38,205 nucleotides of DNA from Anaerolineaceae bacterium UBA4781. Its GTDB lineage: Bacteria; Chloroflexota; Anaerolineae; Anaerolineales; Anaerolineaceae. The position numbers and the translations under genes are program-made. Numbering within the stretch: the first letter of the stretch is position 1; each line of letters starts with the position of its first letter. The notes beneath the pieces were generated by a model. It was not told the origin of the DNA, ran no database searches, and was given only the letters and a program-made list of their open reading frames with translations. Shown here piece after piece: positions 17,297 through 24,337 of the stretch. The stretch lies in assembly GCA_002403105.1 (NCBI GenBank), contig DHHD01000100.1, positions 1 through 38,205 on the forward strand. The letters are read 5' to 3'.

Positions 17297-17332
17297 CTAT
17301 TTGAACCCTGTAAAAAATGGGTATGGGTAGGC

Positions 17333-18043
17333 TTATTTATTGCCCTTGCTGTCAACCGATCCCACACCACTGATATTTTGTTGAACAGTGGGCGAGCCGT
17401 AATAAGAAACAGAACCCACGCCTGTGACTTCCACATCAAGAGAATCGAGCACCCATACTTCCGCGCTGCCGGCACCACTTAATACCACTGTAGCCGTGCT
17501 GCTTTGCAGATCAGACCCGTCATAACTGCCCACACCACTGAGCACGATATCCTGATTGCTTGTGTTTCCGGAGATTTCGATGGAACCAGCCGAGTTCAGC
17601 AAAACAGATAGATCCTGTGTATTAAGGGAATCTACTTCAATGCTGCCAGCACCTGTCAGAGTGAGATCCAGACGATCGGTTTCAAGGGATGCCACCGAGA
17701 TACTGCCTGCGCCGGATAAGGAGATTTCATTCAGGTCTTGCACGATCAAGGTATAGACGATCTTTCCGAAAGAATCACCCAGCACACCGCGTGTTGAATC
17801 GATATAGAGGGTACCGCCCACCACTTCGGTCGAAATATTCCGCAAGACATTATTTGGACCTTCAATGATTAATGATTCCTCATCGCCCTGTTGAATAATG
17901 AATTCTCCAACGGTATTAATGGACAGCGCAGTTATACCGCTGATCGCACGAGTTTCAGTGCGCGTGACCCCCACCGAACATGCGCTCAATACCGGAAGAA
18001 GTAAAATGCTCAAAATAACCAAAAATATGCTTCTTGTTTTCAT
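17333..18043 (-). CDS. GIN-domain (DUF2807) lipoprotein
   Basis: Lipoprotein of 236 residues. The signal peptide ends in the lipobox LSAC with acylated C22. The mature part is a right-handed beta-solenoid-like DUF2807 head domain. From about residue 105 a repeated element SGAGS/TGAGS/NSAGS/SGVGS occurs seven times at 18-24 residue spacing (LSGAGSI, LTGAGSI, LNSAGSI, LSGVGSY, LSGAGSA, VTGVGSV, ISGVGSV). The family is common in Bacteroidota and Chloroflexota and has no established role; adhesion or envelope stress functions have been suggested. The start has CAGGAG 7 bp upstream. It follows a zinc-ribbon membrane protein gene on the same strand. Confidence 0.85.
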   Translation of the reverse strand: MKTRSIFLVILSILLLPVLSACSVGVTRTETRAISGITALSINTVGEFIIQQGDEESLIIEGPNNVLRNISTEVVGGTLYIDSTRGVLGDSFGKIVYTLIVQDLNEISLSGAGSISVASLETDRLDLTLTGAGSIEVDSLNTQDLSVLLNSAGSIEISGNTSNQDIVLSGVGSYDGSDLQSSTATVVLSGAGSAEVWVLDSLDVEVTGVGSVSYYGSPTVQQNISGVGSVDSKGNK

Positions 18044-18131
18044 TTCTTCACTCCTGTGGAATGGATTATTTAATTATTTCTATTTGTATACGGATTAAAT
18101 CCTATAAAGATGCGGCTGAAACACAGGAGGT

Positions 18132-18392
18132 CTACAGAAGTTTACCGCAGGAGCCACAAAAATTATTCTCAGGTGGGTTATCTGCGCCGCACGCTTTACA
18201 CACCACCTGCAGATTCTTGCTCCTTTTTTCTTTCTTTTTCCACGGGTTGGGCGTATCCCCCTCGATGGCTTTGGTTTTTTTTGCGATCCAAATAAGGAAT
18301 ACCTCTGAAAAGATGATCAACCCAATGGCGATAATCATTGAAATTACTACCGGTCTTGAGAACATAGTGCTGTTATTGTATTCCTTTTTCAT
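18132..18392 (-). CDS. Single-helix membrane protein with C-terminal zinc ribbon
   Basis: Protein of 86 residues. One membrane helix spans about 14-36 (VVISMIIAIGLIIF...). A basic linker (NPWKKKEKRSK) follows, then a C-terminal zinc ribbon with two CxxC knuckles (VCKACG and FCGSCGKLL). Such zinc-ribbon tails on small membrane proteins are frequent but functionally uncharacterised. No good Shine-Dalgarno site precedes the ATG at 18392, and a second Met at residue 10 is possible. It lies 88 bp upstream of the GIN lipoprotein gene and divergent from the DeoR-family gene. Confidence 0.65.
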   Translation of the reverse strand: MKKEYNNSTMFSRPVVISMIIAIGLIIFSEVFLIWIAKKTKAIEGDTPNPWKKKEKRSKNLQVVCKACGADNPPENNFCGSCGKLL

Positions 18393-18445
18393 CGTGGAGG
18401 GATCAGAAAATCATTAGAGAAATACCGAAAAAAATTTCATGAAAA

Positions 18446-18473
18446 TTGACAGAAAAATCGGAGATGCTATAAT
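18446..18473 (+). promoter_or_regulatory. Strong promoter of the DeoR-family regulator operon
   Basis: TTGACA (18446-18451) and TATAAT (18468-18473) with 16-bp spacing. The TG at 18465-18466 adds an extended -10. Transcription should start near 18480, just before the candidate operator at 18483. Confidence 0.8.
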
Positions 18474-18482
18474 GTTCCCAAT

Positions 18483-18500
18483 TGTGCATTAAACGACATT
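18483..18500. promoter_or_regulatory. Candidate DeoR-family operator, copy 1
   Basis: TGTGCA-TTAAA-CGACATT, directly downstream of the -10 box of the repressor gene. The 13 fixed bases recur with the same 5-bp spacing at 20950-20967 in the divergent btpA/aldolase intergenic region. The position implies autorepression. Confidence 0.6.
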
Positions 18501-18545
18501 TTCTTGTTGCTGTGTGCACTATTCATTTTTGAAAAGGTTTTTATT

Positions 18546-19313
18546 ATGTTATCTGAAGAACGACGTGCGGTTTTAATCAATCAATTACGGGAAAATGGGT
18601 ATGTTCAAGCGGCGGAAATTGCAGCGCAATTAAATGTTTCGTCTGCCACCATAAGGCGCGATCTGGTTCAACTGCAGGAAGAAGGTTTCTGCACACGCAC
18701 GCGGGGCGGGGCAGTGCGTTCTTCGCAGAGCACAACACTAGAACTGCCGTATGAATTAAAGAAACAAAAGTTCGTGATCGAAAAGGAGAAGATAGCCCGC
18801 GAGGCGGTCAAACTGATCGAGAATGGCGACACACTCATTTTGGATTCCGGATCCACAACCTACGCGCTGGCCAGACTGCTGACCGAAAAACAACGCTTAA
18901 CGGTGGTGACCAATGACCTGCAAATCGCGACCTTGCTGGCGGCAAACTCCAACATCCATTTGATCTGCACCGGCGGAATCGCGCGCCCATTTGTCTTTAC
19001 CCTGCAAGGAACAGAGGTTGTGGATTTTATTCAAACACTAAGAGTAGATAAAACATTTCTAGGGGCGGATGCCATCCACGCAGATGGTTCCATTGGCAAT
19101 GTGAATATCGAAGAGGTTGCCATCAAACGAGCGATGATAAAAGCTGCCTCCTCTGTGATGCTGCTGGTGGATTCCTCTAAATTTTCAGTAAAGGGATTTG
19201 CAGAAGTTGGTACGCTGGCGGATGTGGATGTGGTGATCACCGATGAGAACTGCCCCGGAAAAATGAAAGTCGTCATAAAAGAATCTTCGACAAAATTGAT
19301 TATTGCAAAGTAA
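18546..19313 (+). CDS. DeoR/GlpR-family transcriptional repressor
   Basis: Sugar-phosphate-responsive regulator, 255 residues from the ATG at 18546. The N-terminal DeoR helix-turn-helix is complete (ERRAVLINQLRENGYV, AAEIAAQLNVSSATIRRDLVQLQ, then the TRTRGGA wing). The C-terminal DeoRC domain carries DTLILDSGSTT, VVTNDLQIA and TFLGADAIH, the phosphosugar-binding features of the family. AAAAGG lies 8 bp before this start. The open frame continues to a TTG at 18504 but without a ribosome site. It is followed 9 bp later by an Rpe-like gene, and its presumed targets are that gene plus the btpA/aldolase pair nearby. Confidence 0.9.
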   Translation: MLSEERRAVLINQLRENGYVQAAEIAAQLNVSSATIRRDLVQLQEEGFCTRTRGGAVRSSQSTTLELPYELKKQKFVIEKEKIAREAVKLIENGDTLILDSGSTTYALARLLTEKQRLTVVTNDLQIATLLAANSNIHLICTGGIARPFVFTLQGTEVVDFIQTLRVDKTFLGADAIHADGSIGNVNIEEVAIKRAMIKAASSVMLLVDSSKFSVKGFAEVGTLADVDVVITDENCPGKMKVVIKESSTKLIIAK

Positions 19314-19322
19314 AGGACTCCC

Positions 19323-19967
19323 ATGGTTAGAATTTCCCCATCCATCGCTTCTGCATCTTTTCTGGATCTGGCAGATACGGTCAAACGGCTTGAAAAAGCA
19401 AGGGTTGATTTTCTTCACTTTGATGTTGAAGATGGATCATTTGTAAAAGAGATGCGGCTTGGATTGAAGATCATTCAAGACCTGCGGACTATTACTGCAC
19501 TCCCATTCGATGTGCATCTCATGATGGTCGACCCCGAATGGGTCATCCCCGTTCTTTCGAAGATCGGCATTGAACTCCTTTCGGTCCATTATGAAGCAAC
19601 GGAATATCCACGCAGGACCCTGGGGATCATTCACGATGCTGGAATGAAAGCCGGGCTGGCTTTTAATCCCAAAACCGCAGTGCCTGATCTAGCGATCTAT
19701 TTCCCATATCTGCATTTCGTGAATATCTTAACTACCGAACCGGAAGTGAAGGATAGCGCTTATTTACCGCTGGTTCTTGAAAAAGTTAGCACCATTAAAA
19801 AGAGTAAAAAGATGAAAAACCTGATGTGCGAAGTGGATGGCGGTTTTACGCCCGATAATATCAATGATGCAATCGCGGTTGGTGCGGATATTGTTGTGTC
19901 AGGGCGCGGCGTATTCCTGAATGGAGAAATAGAAAAGAATATTCGGTTGTTAAAATCTGCCGGATAA
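19323..19967 (+). CDS. Ribulose-phosphate 3-epimerase-like sugar-phosphate epimerase
   Basis: TIM-barrel epimerase of the Rpe family, 214 residues. The metal and catalytic positions are kept: S7 (ISPSIAS), H32 and D34 (LHFDVEDG), H65 (VHLMM), and D172 in EVDGG with the phosphate loop VVSGRGVF near the end. LHFDVEDG replaces the common HIDVMDG, and the protein is more divergent than a housekeeping Rpe. With a DeoR-family regulator directly upstream, it is more likely a catabolic isozyme, acting on D-ribulose-5-phosphate, D-allulose-6-phosphate or a similar substrate. A perfect terminator follows. Confidence 0.85.
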   Translation: MVRISPSIASASFLDLADTVKRLEKARVDFLHFDVEDGSFVKEMRLGLKIIQDLRTITALPFDVHLMMVDPEWVIPVLSKIGIELLSVHYEATEYPRRTLGIIHDAGMKAGLAFNPKTAVPDLAIYFPYLHFVNILTTEPEVKDSAYLPLVLEKVSTIKKSKKMKNLMCEVDGGFTPDNINDAIAVGADIVVSGRGVFLNGEIEKNIRLLKSAG

Positions 19968-19981
19968 GAAGCACCCATTAA

Positions 19982-20019
19982 AAAAGCACAACCATTGTTG
20001 ATTCGATGGTTGTGCTTTT
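19982..20019. terminator. Bidirectional intrinsic terminator
   Basis: AAAAGCACAACCAT (19982-19995) pairs perfectly with ATGGTTGTGCTTTT (20006-20019) over a 10-nt loop, with A and T runs at the ends. It separates the epimerase gene from the convergent BtpA-like gene. Confidence 0.85.
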
Positions 20020-20048
20020 CAAAAGGGGTAAGGAAATATTAAGAAGAA

Positions 20049-20867
20049 TTAAAAATTCTTGCGGAATGCTTTCACTTTATCCATAAACGCCTTCACGCGT
20101 TTTTGATCCACGGCATTTTGAAAAACGCCGTCAATTTTAAAAGTGGTTGCCACAACCGCCCCATCTGCGATGCCGAGCTGTTCTTCCACATTCTCCAAAC
20201 GTACACCGGTATTGGCGAACACCACCGTATTGGGAACCACATCCTTGACCTGTTTTAAGGTCGCGGCATCTGTCTGTACACCTGCTGTTAAACCGGAGAC
20301 GCATAGAGCATCTGGCAGATGGTTGAACACCGTTGATTTAGCGATTTCGCTGATATCGCGCGGGGTCAGGTATCTGGCAGCTTCGGGGACGATATTGAAC
20401 AGCAGTTTTACATTTTCGGCTCCCAGAGCATGCTGGTGTCTGATCACAGAACCGCAATTGGTATTCCACAAACCAAAATCACTGGCATAGACACCGGAAA
20501 AAATCTCTCTAACGAATTTAGCATCCACCGCGGCGGCGAGATCAAGGGAAGCGAACGGATCCCACAACACATTCACTCCATAAGGGATGGTTATCTCTGC
20601 CATGAGTTCCCCGATGATACGCCCCATGGCAGCTGTGGTTTCCGGATTTACTTTTAATAGGTAGGGAAGGCTGAACTCATTGGAGAACATAACCCCATCC
20701 ACACCGCCTTCCTGGAGCGCCAGCAGATCTGCTCTGGCAAGCGCAATAACTTTCTGCATGCCACAGGCTTTATCATATCCCGGGTCACCGGGCATGGCTT
20801 GCAGGTGGCACATTGCGATAATGGGTTTTTTCGTGTGAAAAATATCTTCCGTCCAGTATTGTTTCAT
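20049..20867 (-). CDS. BtpA/SgcQ-family TIM-barrel protein
   Basis: Member of the BtpA family (272 residues from the ATG at 20867), which includes E. coli SgcQ and cyanobacterial BtpA. IAMCHLQAMPGDPGY at the start, GGVDGVMFSNEFSLPY, YGVNVLWDPFASLDLAAAVDAKFVRE and the C-terminal VVFANTGVR...DGAVVATTFK are the conserved blocks. The enzymatic role is unknown. BtpA affects photosystem I in cyanobacteria, but non-photosynthetic members usually sit in sugar-utilisation operons, as here. I use 20867 because GAGGA lies just before it; the ORF extends 16 codons to 20915 without support. The gene diverges from the aldolase across the operator region. Confidence 0.85.
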   Translation of the reverse strand: MKQYWTEDIFHTKKPIIAMCHLQAMPGDPGYDKACGMQKVIALARADLLALQEGGVDGVMFSNEFSLPYLLKVNPETTAAMGRIIGELMAEITIPYGVNVLWDPFASLDLAAAVDAKFVREIFSGVYASDFGLWNTNCGSVIRHQHALGAENVKLLFNIVPEAARYLTPRDISEIAKSTVFNHLPDALCVSGLTAGVQTDAATLKQVKDVVPNTVVFANTGVRLENVEEQLGIADGAVVATTFKIDGVFQNAVDQKRVKAFMDKVKAFRKNF

Positions 20868-20904
20868 TTTTTCCTCGATCCAGCAATCATTAATATTATT
20901 GAAC

Positions 20905-20977
20905 ATATGCAACATTTAATACATAACACAACAAATAAATGTATAATAATGTGCAATATGCGACATTATAACACAAC
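20905..20977. repeat. Imperfect direct repeat in the btpA/aldolase intergenic region
   Basis: ATATGC-A-ACATT (20905-20916) followed by ATAACACAAC (20923-20932) recurs as ATATGC-G-ACATT (20956-20967) followed by ATAACACAAC (20968-20977). The first copy has about 6 extra bases in the middle. The second copy lies inside the candidate operator. Confidence 0.6.
20950..20967. promoter_or_regulatory. Candidate DeoR-family operator, copy 2
   Basis: TGTGCA-ATATG-CGACATT, identical to copy 1 at all 13 fixed positions. It sits within a 24-bp imperfect palindrome (20946-20969) with perfect outer arms ATAATGT and ACATTAT. It overlaps a leftward extended -10 (TATAAT on the reverse strand at 20965-20970) of the btpA-like gene and lies downstream of a rightward TATAAT (20942-20947), so one protein could control both directions. 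Confidence 0.65.
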
Positions 20978-21011
20978 CATGACCAGAACCAATATTGCAG
21001 GAATATCAATC

Positions 21012-21028
21012 TGATCATTGAATGATCA
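21012..21028. promoter_or_regulatory. Perfect 17-bp palindrome in the aldolase leader
   Basis: TGATCATT-G-AATGATCA lies 21 bp before the aldolase start. It has no following T run, so it is not a terminator. It may be an operator for a second regulator or an mRNA leader hairpin. Confidence 0.5.
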
Positions 21029-21049
21029 AAGAACCAACGGAGAAAGACC

Positions 21050-21691
21050 ATGCTTGAAGAATTAAAAAAAGAGATGGTGGGTTTATTACAGGAACTGCCA
21101 AAGAACAACTTGGTTTGTCTGACGAGCGGAAATGTCAGCGCGAGAGATACACAATCCGGCCTTGTTGTAATAAAACCCAGCGGCGTTCCTTATGACCAGT
21201 TGGATGCATCCAAGCTAGTTGTGCTAACCATCGATGGGAAGGTTGTTGAGGGAAATTACAAACCATCATCTGATACTGCGAGCCATTTGTATATCTATCA
21301 AAATCGTAGCGATGTGAATGGAATTGTACATACTCATTCCATGTATGCAACGGTATTTGCTGCGTTAGGAAAAAACATTCCGGTTTTGATCACAGAAACC
21401 GCTGAGGAATTTGGCGGGGAAATTCCATGTGCCGGTTTTGTATTGATCGGTGATAGTGAGATCGGCAAGCAGGTCGTGAAATATGGAGAACACAGTAATG
21501 TGGTTCTTTTAAAGAAACACGGTGTGTTTACTTTTGCCGTTTCACCCCGCAAAGCGGTGGATCTGGCAATACTCGCTGAAAATTCTGCTCACATCGCCTG
21601 GCTCGTTTTACAAGCAGGCACCCCTGAGGGGATCGGTGATGAAGAAATAAAAGCACTGTACTACCGGCAGCAAAATATATACGGACAGTAA
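21050..21691 (+). CDS. Class II aldolase/epimerase, AraD-like (L-ribulose-5-phosphate 4-epimerase family)
   Basis: Zinc-dependent class II aldolase-fold enzyme, 213 residues. Zinc ligands are H94 and H96 (VHTHS) and the His of KKHGV near 162. The substrate-binding loops GNVS (27-30) and KPSG (42-45) are intact. The key position in PSSD is Asp (D75), as in AraD-type 4-epimerases, where fuculose aldolases have Glu. The C-terminal NIYGQ resembles the Tyr-containing end of AraD. The acid/base position that is Asp in AraD seems to be Glu here (TAEEF), so activity may differ. It diverges from the BtpA-like gene and shares its operator region. Confidence 0.85.
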   Translation: MLEELKKEMVGLLQELPKNNLVCLTSGNVSARDTQSGLVVIKPSGVPYDQLDASKLVVLTIDGKVVEGNYKPSSDTASHLYIYQNRSDVNGIVHTHSMYATVFAALGKNIPVLITETAEEFGGEIPCAGFVLIGDSEIGKQVVKYGEHSNVVLLKKHGVFTFAVSPRKAVDLAILAENSAHIAWLVLQAGTPEGIGDEEIKALYYRQQNIYGQ

Positions 21692-21761
21692 ACGGAGCTG
21701 TTTTAAAAAATCCATATTCTCGGAAATATGTTCTATAATAGGTAGCAAAGGGAAAATCAAT

Positions 21762-23123
21762 ATGGATCTCTTTGATTATCAATTGACGGTGAACTTAAGC
21801 GATCAAGCACCTCTGGCTGCGCGCATGCGCCCGCGCACTTTTACCGAATTCTTTGGTCAGGAGCACATCGTAGGCGAAGGAAAAATGCTGCAGCGGGCAG
21901 TCATAGCTGACAAGCTTTTTTCATCAATCATCCTGTGGGGGCCTCCCGGAACGGGCAAAACCACCCTGGCGCAGATCATTGCGAATAACAGCAAATCGTA
22001 TTTTGTTTCCATTTCAGCAGTTATGGCGGGCAAAGCGGAATTAAAAACGATCATTGAAGAGGCGTTGGAACGCCGGCGTCTCTACAACAAACGCACCATC
22101 CTGTTCGTGGATGAAGTGCACCGTTGGAATAGAGCCCAGCAGGATGCCCTGCTGCCCAATATCGAAAATGGATTGGTCATCCTGATCGGTGCGACCACAC
22201 AAAATCCATATTTCGATGTGATTCCTGCCCTTGTCTCACGCTCACGAATCTTCTCATTAAAACCGCTGGATGAAAAAGCACTGGCCGCTATTTTAAACAA
22301 TGCACTGCAAGATAAAGAACGCGGTTATGGAAATATCCCGATCGATATTGAGGATGATGCACGCGATCATCTCATCCAAATTTGTGGAGGAGATGCGCGA
22401 AATCTATTGAACGCATTGGAGTTGGCGGTGGAGAGCACCCCCAAAGGAGAAGATGGGCATATTCACATTTCTCTGCAAGATGCGCAGGAATCCATTCAAA
22501 AACGGGCTGTGCGCTATGATCATGCCGCTGACGAACATTACGATACCATTTCGGCTTTTATTAAATCCGTGCGTGGTTCTAATCCGGACGCAGCCCTGTA
22601 CTGGCTGGCAAAGATGTTGTATGCGGGGGAAGATCCGCGTTTCATTTTGCGCAGACTGATGATCCTGGCGGGGGAAGATATCGGCCTGGCCGATCCACAG
22701 GCTCTGCAGGTGGCTGCTTCGGCGACATATGCTTTTGAATATATAGGTCTGCCTGAAGGGGTTTTCCCGATCGTAGAAGCCACGCTCTATTTAGCGACAG
22801 CGCAAAAATCGAATTCGGCGTTAGGTTATTTTGATGCATTGAAAGAGATCGAACAAAATGGCGCGCAACCGGTTCCCACCCATCTCATGGATAGCAGTCG
22901 TGACAGTAAAGCTTTCGGGCACGGCAAAGGCTACCAGTATCCGCATGAATTCCCGGATCATTTCGTTGGGCAACAGTATTTACCCGCTTCTTTAATGGGG
23001 AAGACATTCTATCAACCTTCGGAACAGGGAAGAGAAAAACTGATCGCAGAAAAAGTAGCGCTCTGGCGCGAAATCCAATCCAAGGCTCTGCAAGAACAAT
23101 TTCTAAAAAAATCAGAAAAATAA
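21762..23123 (+). CDS. rarA: Replication-associated recombination protein A (AAA+ ATPase)
   Basis: RarA/MgsA/WRNIP1-type AAA+ ATPase, 453 residues, which acts at stalled replication forks. Walker A GPPGTGKTT is at 60-68, Walker B FVDEVHRWN at 115-123, sensor 1 GATTQNP at 143-149, and the C-terminal MgsA domain includes the YQYPHEFPDHFVGQQYLP block. Length and order are as expected. A ribosome site AAGGGA precedes the ATG, with a TATAAT (21734-21739) upstream but a weak -35. It converges with rdgB, with 1 bp between the stops. Confidence 0.93.
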   Translation: MDLFDYQLTVNLSDQAPLAARMRPRTFTEFFGQEHIVGEGKMLQRAVIADKLFSSIILWGPPGTGKTTLAQIIANNSKSYFVSISAVMAGKAELKTIIEEALERRRLYNKRTILFVDEVHRWNRAQQDALLPNIENGLVILIGATTQNPYFDVIPALVSRSRIFSLKPLDEKALAAILNNALQDKERGYGNIPIDIEDDARDHLIQICGGDARNLLNALELAVESTPKGEDGHIHISLQDAQESIQKRAVRYDHAADEHYDTISAFIKSVRGSNPDAALYWLAKMLYAGEDPRFILRRLMILAGEDIGLADPQALQVAASATYAFEYIGLPEGVFPIVEATLYLATAQKSNSALGYFDALKEIEQNGAQPVPTHLMDSSRDSKAFGHGKGYQYPHEFPDHFVGQQYLPASLMGKTFYQPSEQGREKLIAEKVALWREIQSKALQEQFLKKSEK

Positions 23124-23124
23124 C

Positions 23125-23709
23125 TTATGGCTGCAAATAAGGGATGAGCGCTTTCACGGCTTTTGCCCGGTGACTGATCAAATTCTTTTCCTGCAGATCC
23201 AATTCAGCCATGGTTTTTTGCGTTCCAGATACCAGGAAGAGTGAATCATACCCAAAGCCCTGCTCTCCGCGCTCTTGGGGAATGATCTCTCCAAAACACT
23301 CTCCTTCCATTGAAATGGGAGATCCTCCGGGAATGACGAGGGTTGCAATACAAACAAAACGAGCTTTCCACGGACGGGGATAAGCGGATAATTTTTCAAG
23401 CAGCAGGGTACGCCGGTCATGGTCACTGGCATGGGGAGAATTAACAAAACGCGCAGAACGAATACCAGGCAGCCCTCCCAACGCCTCCACCTCCAGACCC
23501 GTGTCATCGGAAAGCACGGGCAGGTTGCTAGCGTGACTGAAAGCCAGCGCTTTTATTTCGGCATTTTCACGATAGCTGGATCCGGTTTCATCCACATCCA
23601 AATTCAGCCCGATATCTGAGGGTGTTATGAGTTCTACTTTGGATTCGGAAAGGATACTGTTAATCTCTGTTATTTTTCCGGGATTAGTGGTGGCAATTAG
23701 AAGTCGCAT
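23125..23709 (-). CDS. rdgB: XTP/dITP diphosphatase (RdgB/HAM1)
   Basis: Housecleaning nucleotide pyrophosphatase that hydrolyses dITP, dXTP and related non-canonical nucleotides. The family motifs are T8-N9-P-G-K12 near the N-terminus, SDDTGLEVEALGG...GIRSARF in the middle, GFGYDSLF, and SHRAKA near the end. At 194 residues it has the usual size. The ATG at 23709 follows AAGGTAG. It is convergent with rarA and divergent from the DUF177 gene. Confidence 0.93.
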   Translation of the reverse strand: MRLLIATTNPGKITEINSILSESKVELITPSDIGLNLDVDETGSSYRENAEIKALAFSHASNLPVLSDDTGLEVEALGGLPGIRSARFVNSPHASDHDRRTLLLEKLSAYPRPWKARFVCIATLVIPGGSPISMEGECFGEIIPQERGEQGFGYDSLFLVSGTQKTMAELDLQEKNLISHRAKAVKALIPYLQP

Positions 23710-23750
23710 TGTATTTCTACCTTAATAATTATGAATAATATCATAAAAAC

Positions 23751-23779
23751 TTGACCATGTAGAACTGAAGTGCTATAAT
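23751..23779 (+). promoter_or_regulatory. Promoter of the DUF177-rpoD operon
   Basis: TTGACC (23751-23756), 17-bp spacer and TATAAT (23774-23779), with TGC before the -10 (extended -10). The expected transcript start is near 23786, about 26 nt before the GTG start at 23812. Confidence 0.8.
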
Positions 23780-23811
23780 CGACCAAGCATCAATATTTTA
23801 ACGGATATATT

Positions 23812-24285
23812 GTGAATCAACCCCGCAGACCTTTTCGAATTAATGTCGGTTTTCTCATTAACCAACCTATCGGCTTCAGCAGGGAAATCGCCTTTTCCTT
23901 CGAGCAGTATCACTTTCAAAATGATGGGAAAACCGAAGACCTCTCTGGAACGATAACACTGATTCGAACACAGACAGGTGTTGAAGCCGTGATGGATTTT
24001 TCAGCACTGGTGGATGCTCAATGCGTACGTTGTTTGGAAGATTTCAAACAACCGCTGCATACCACCTTTCAAGAACTCTATACTTTTTCGCAAGAACCAA
24101 TATCTGAAGAAGATGAAGAATCGATCCCCGAAGATGGATATCTGGATTTTGAAGGAACCATCCACGATTATATCTTTCTTGAATATCCGATAAAACCTCT
24201 GTGCAAACCCGATTGTCGTGGGTTATGTATTGTTTGTGGACAAAATTTGAATGCTGCCGCGTGTGAACATGCCGGTCAAAAGTGA
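23812..24285 (+). CDS. DUF177/YceD-family protein
   Basis: YceD-family protein of 157 residues. Bacterial and plastid relatives have been linked to 23S rRNA accumulation or processing. The Cys pattern CVRCL (C71, C74) and LCKPDCRGLCIVCGQNLN (C131, C135, C139, C142) is the family signature and probably binds zinc. The start is GTG with only a weak ribosome site. In most bacteria this gene precedes rpmF (ribosomal protein L32); here it is followed 52 bp later by the primary sigma factor gene. Confidence 0.88.
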   Translation: MNQPRRPFRINVGFLINQPIGFSREIAFSFEQYHFQNDGKTEDLSGTITLIRTQTGVEAVMDFSALVDAQCVRCLEDFKQPLHTTFQELYTFSQEPISEEDEESIPEDGYLDFEGTIHDYIFLEYPIKPLCKPDCRGLCIVCGQNLNAAACEHAGQK

Positions 24286-24337
24286 TCAATAACAAGTTTC
24301 GTCATGACCGGGAACGAATTCTTGTGGGAGGCATTTA

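Noticed and set aside
20049..20867. Photosystem I biogenesis protein BtpA
   Set aside because: The family name comes from cyanobacteria; the context here is sugar-phosphate metabolism, as for SgcQ-type members.
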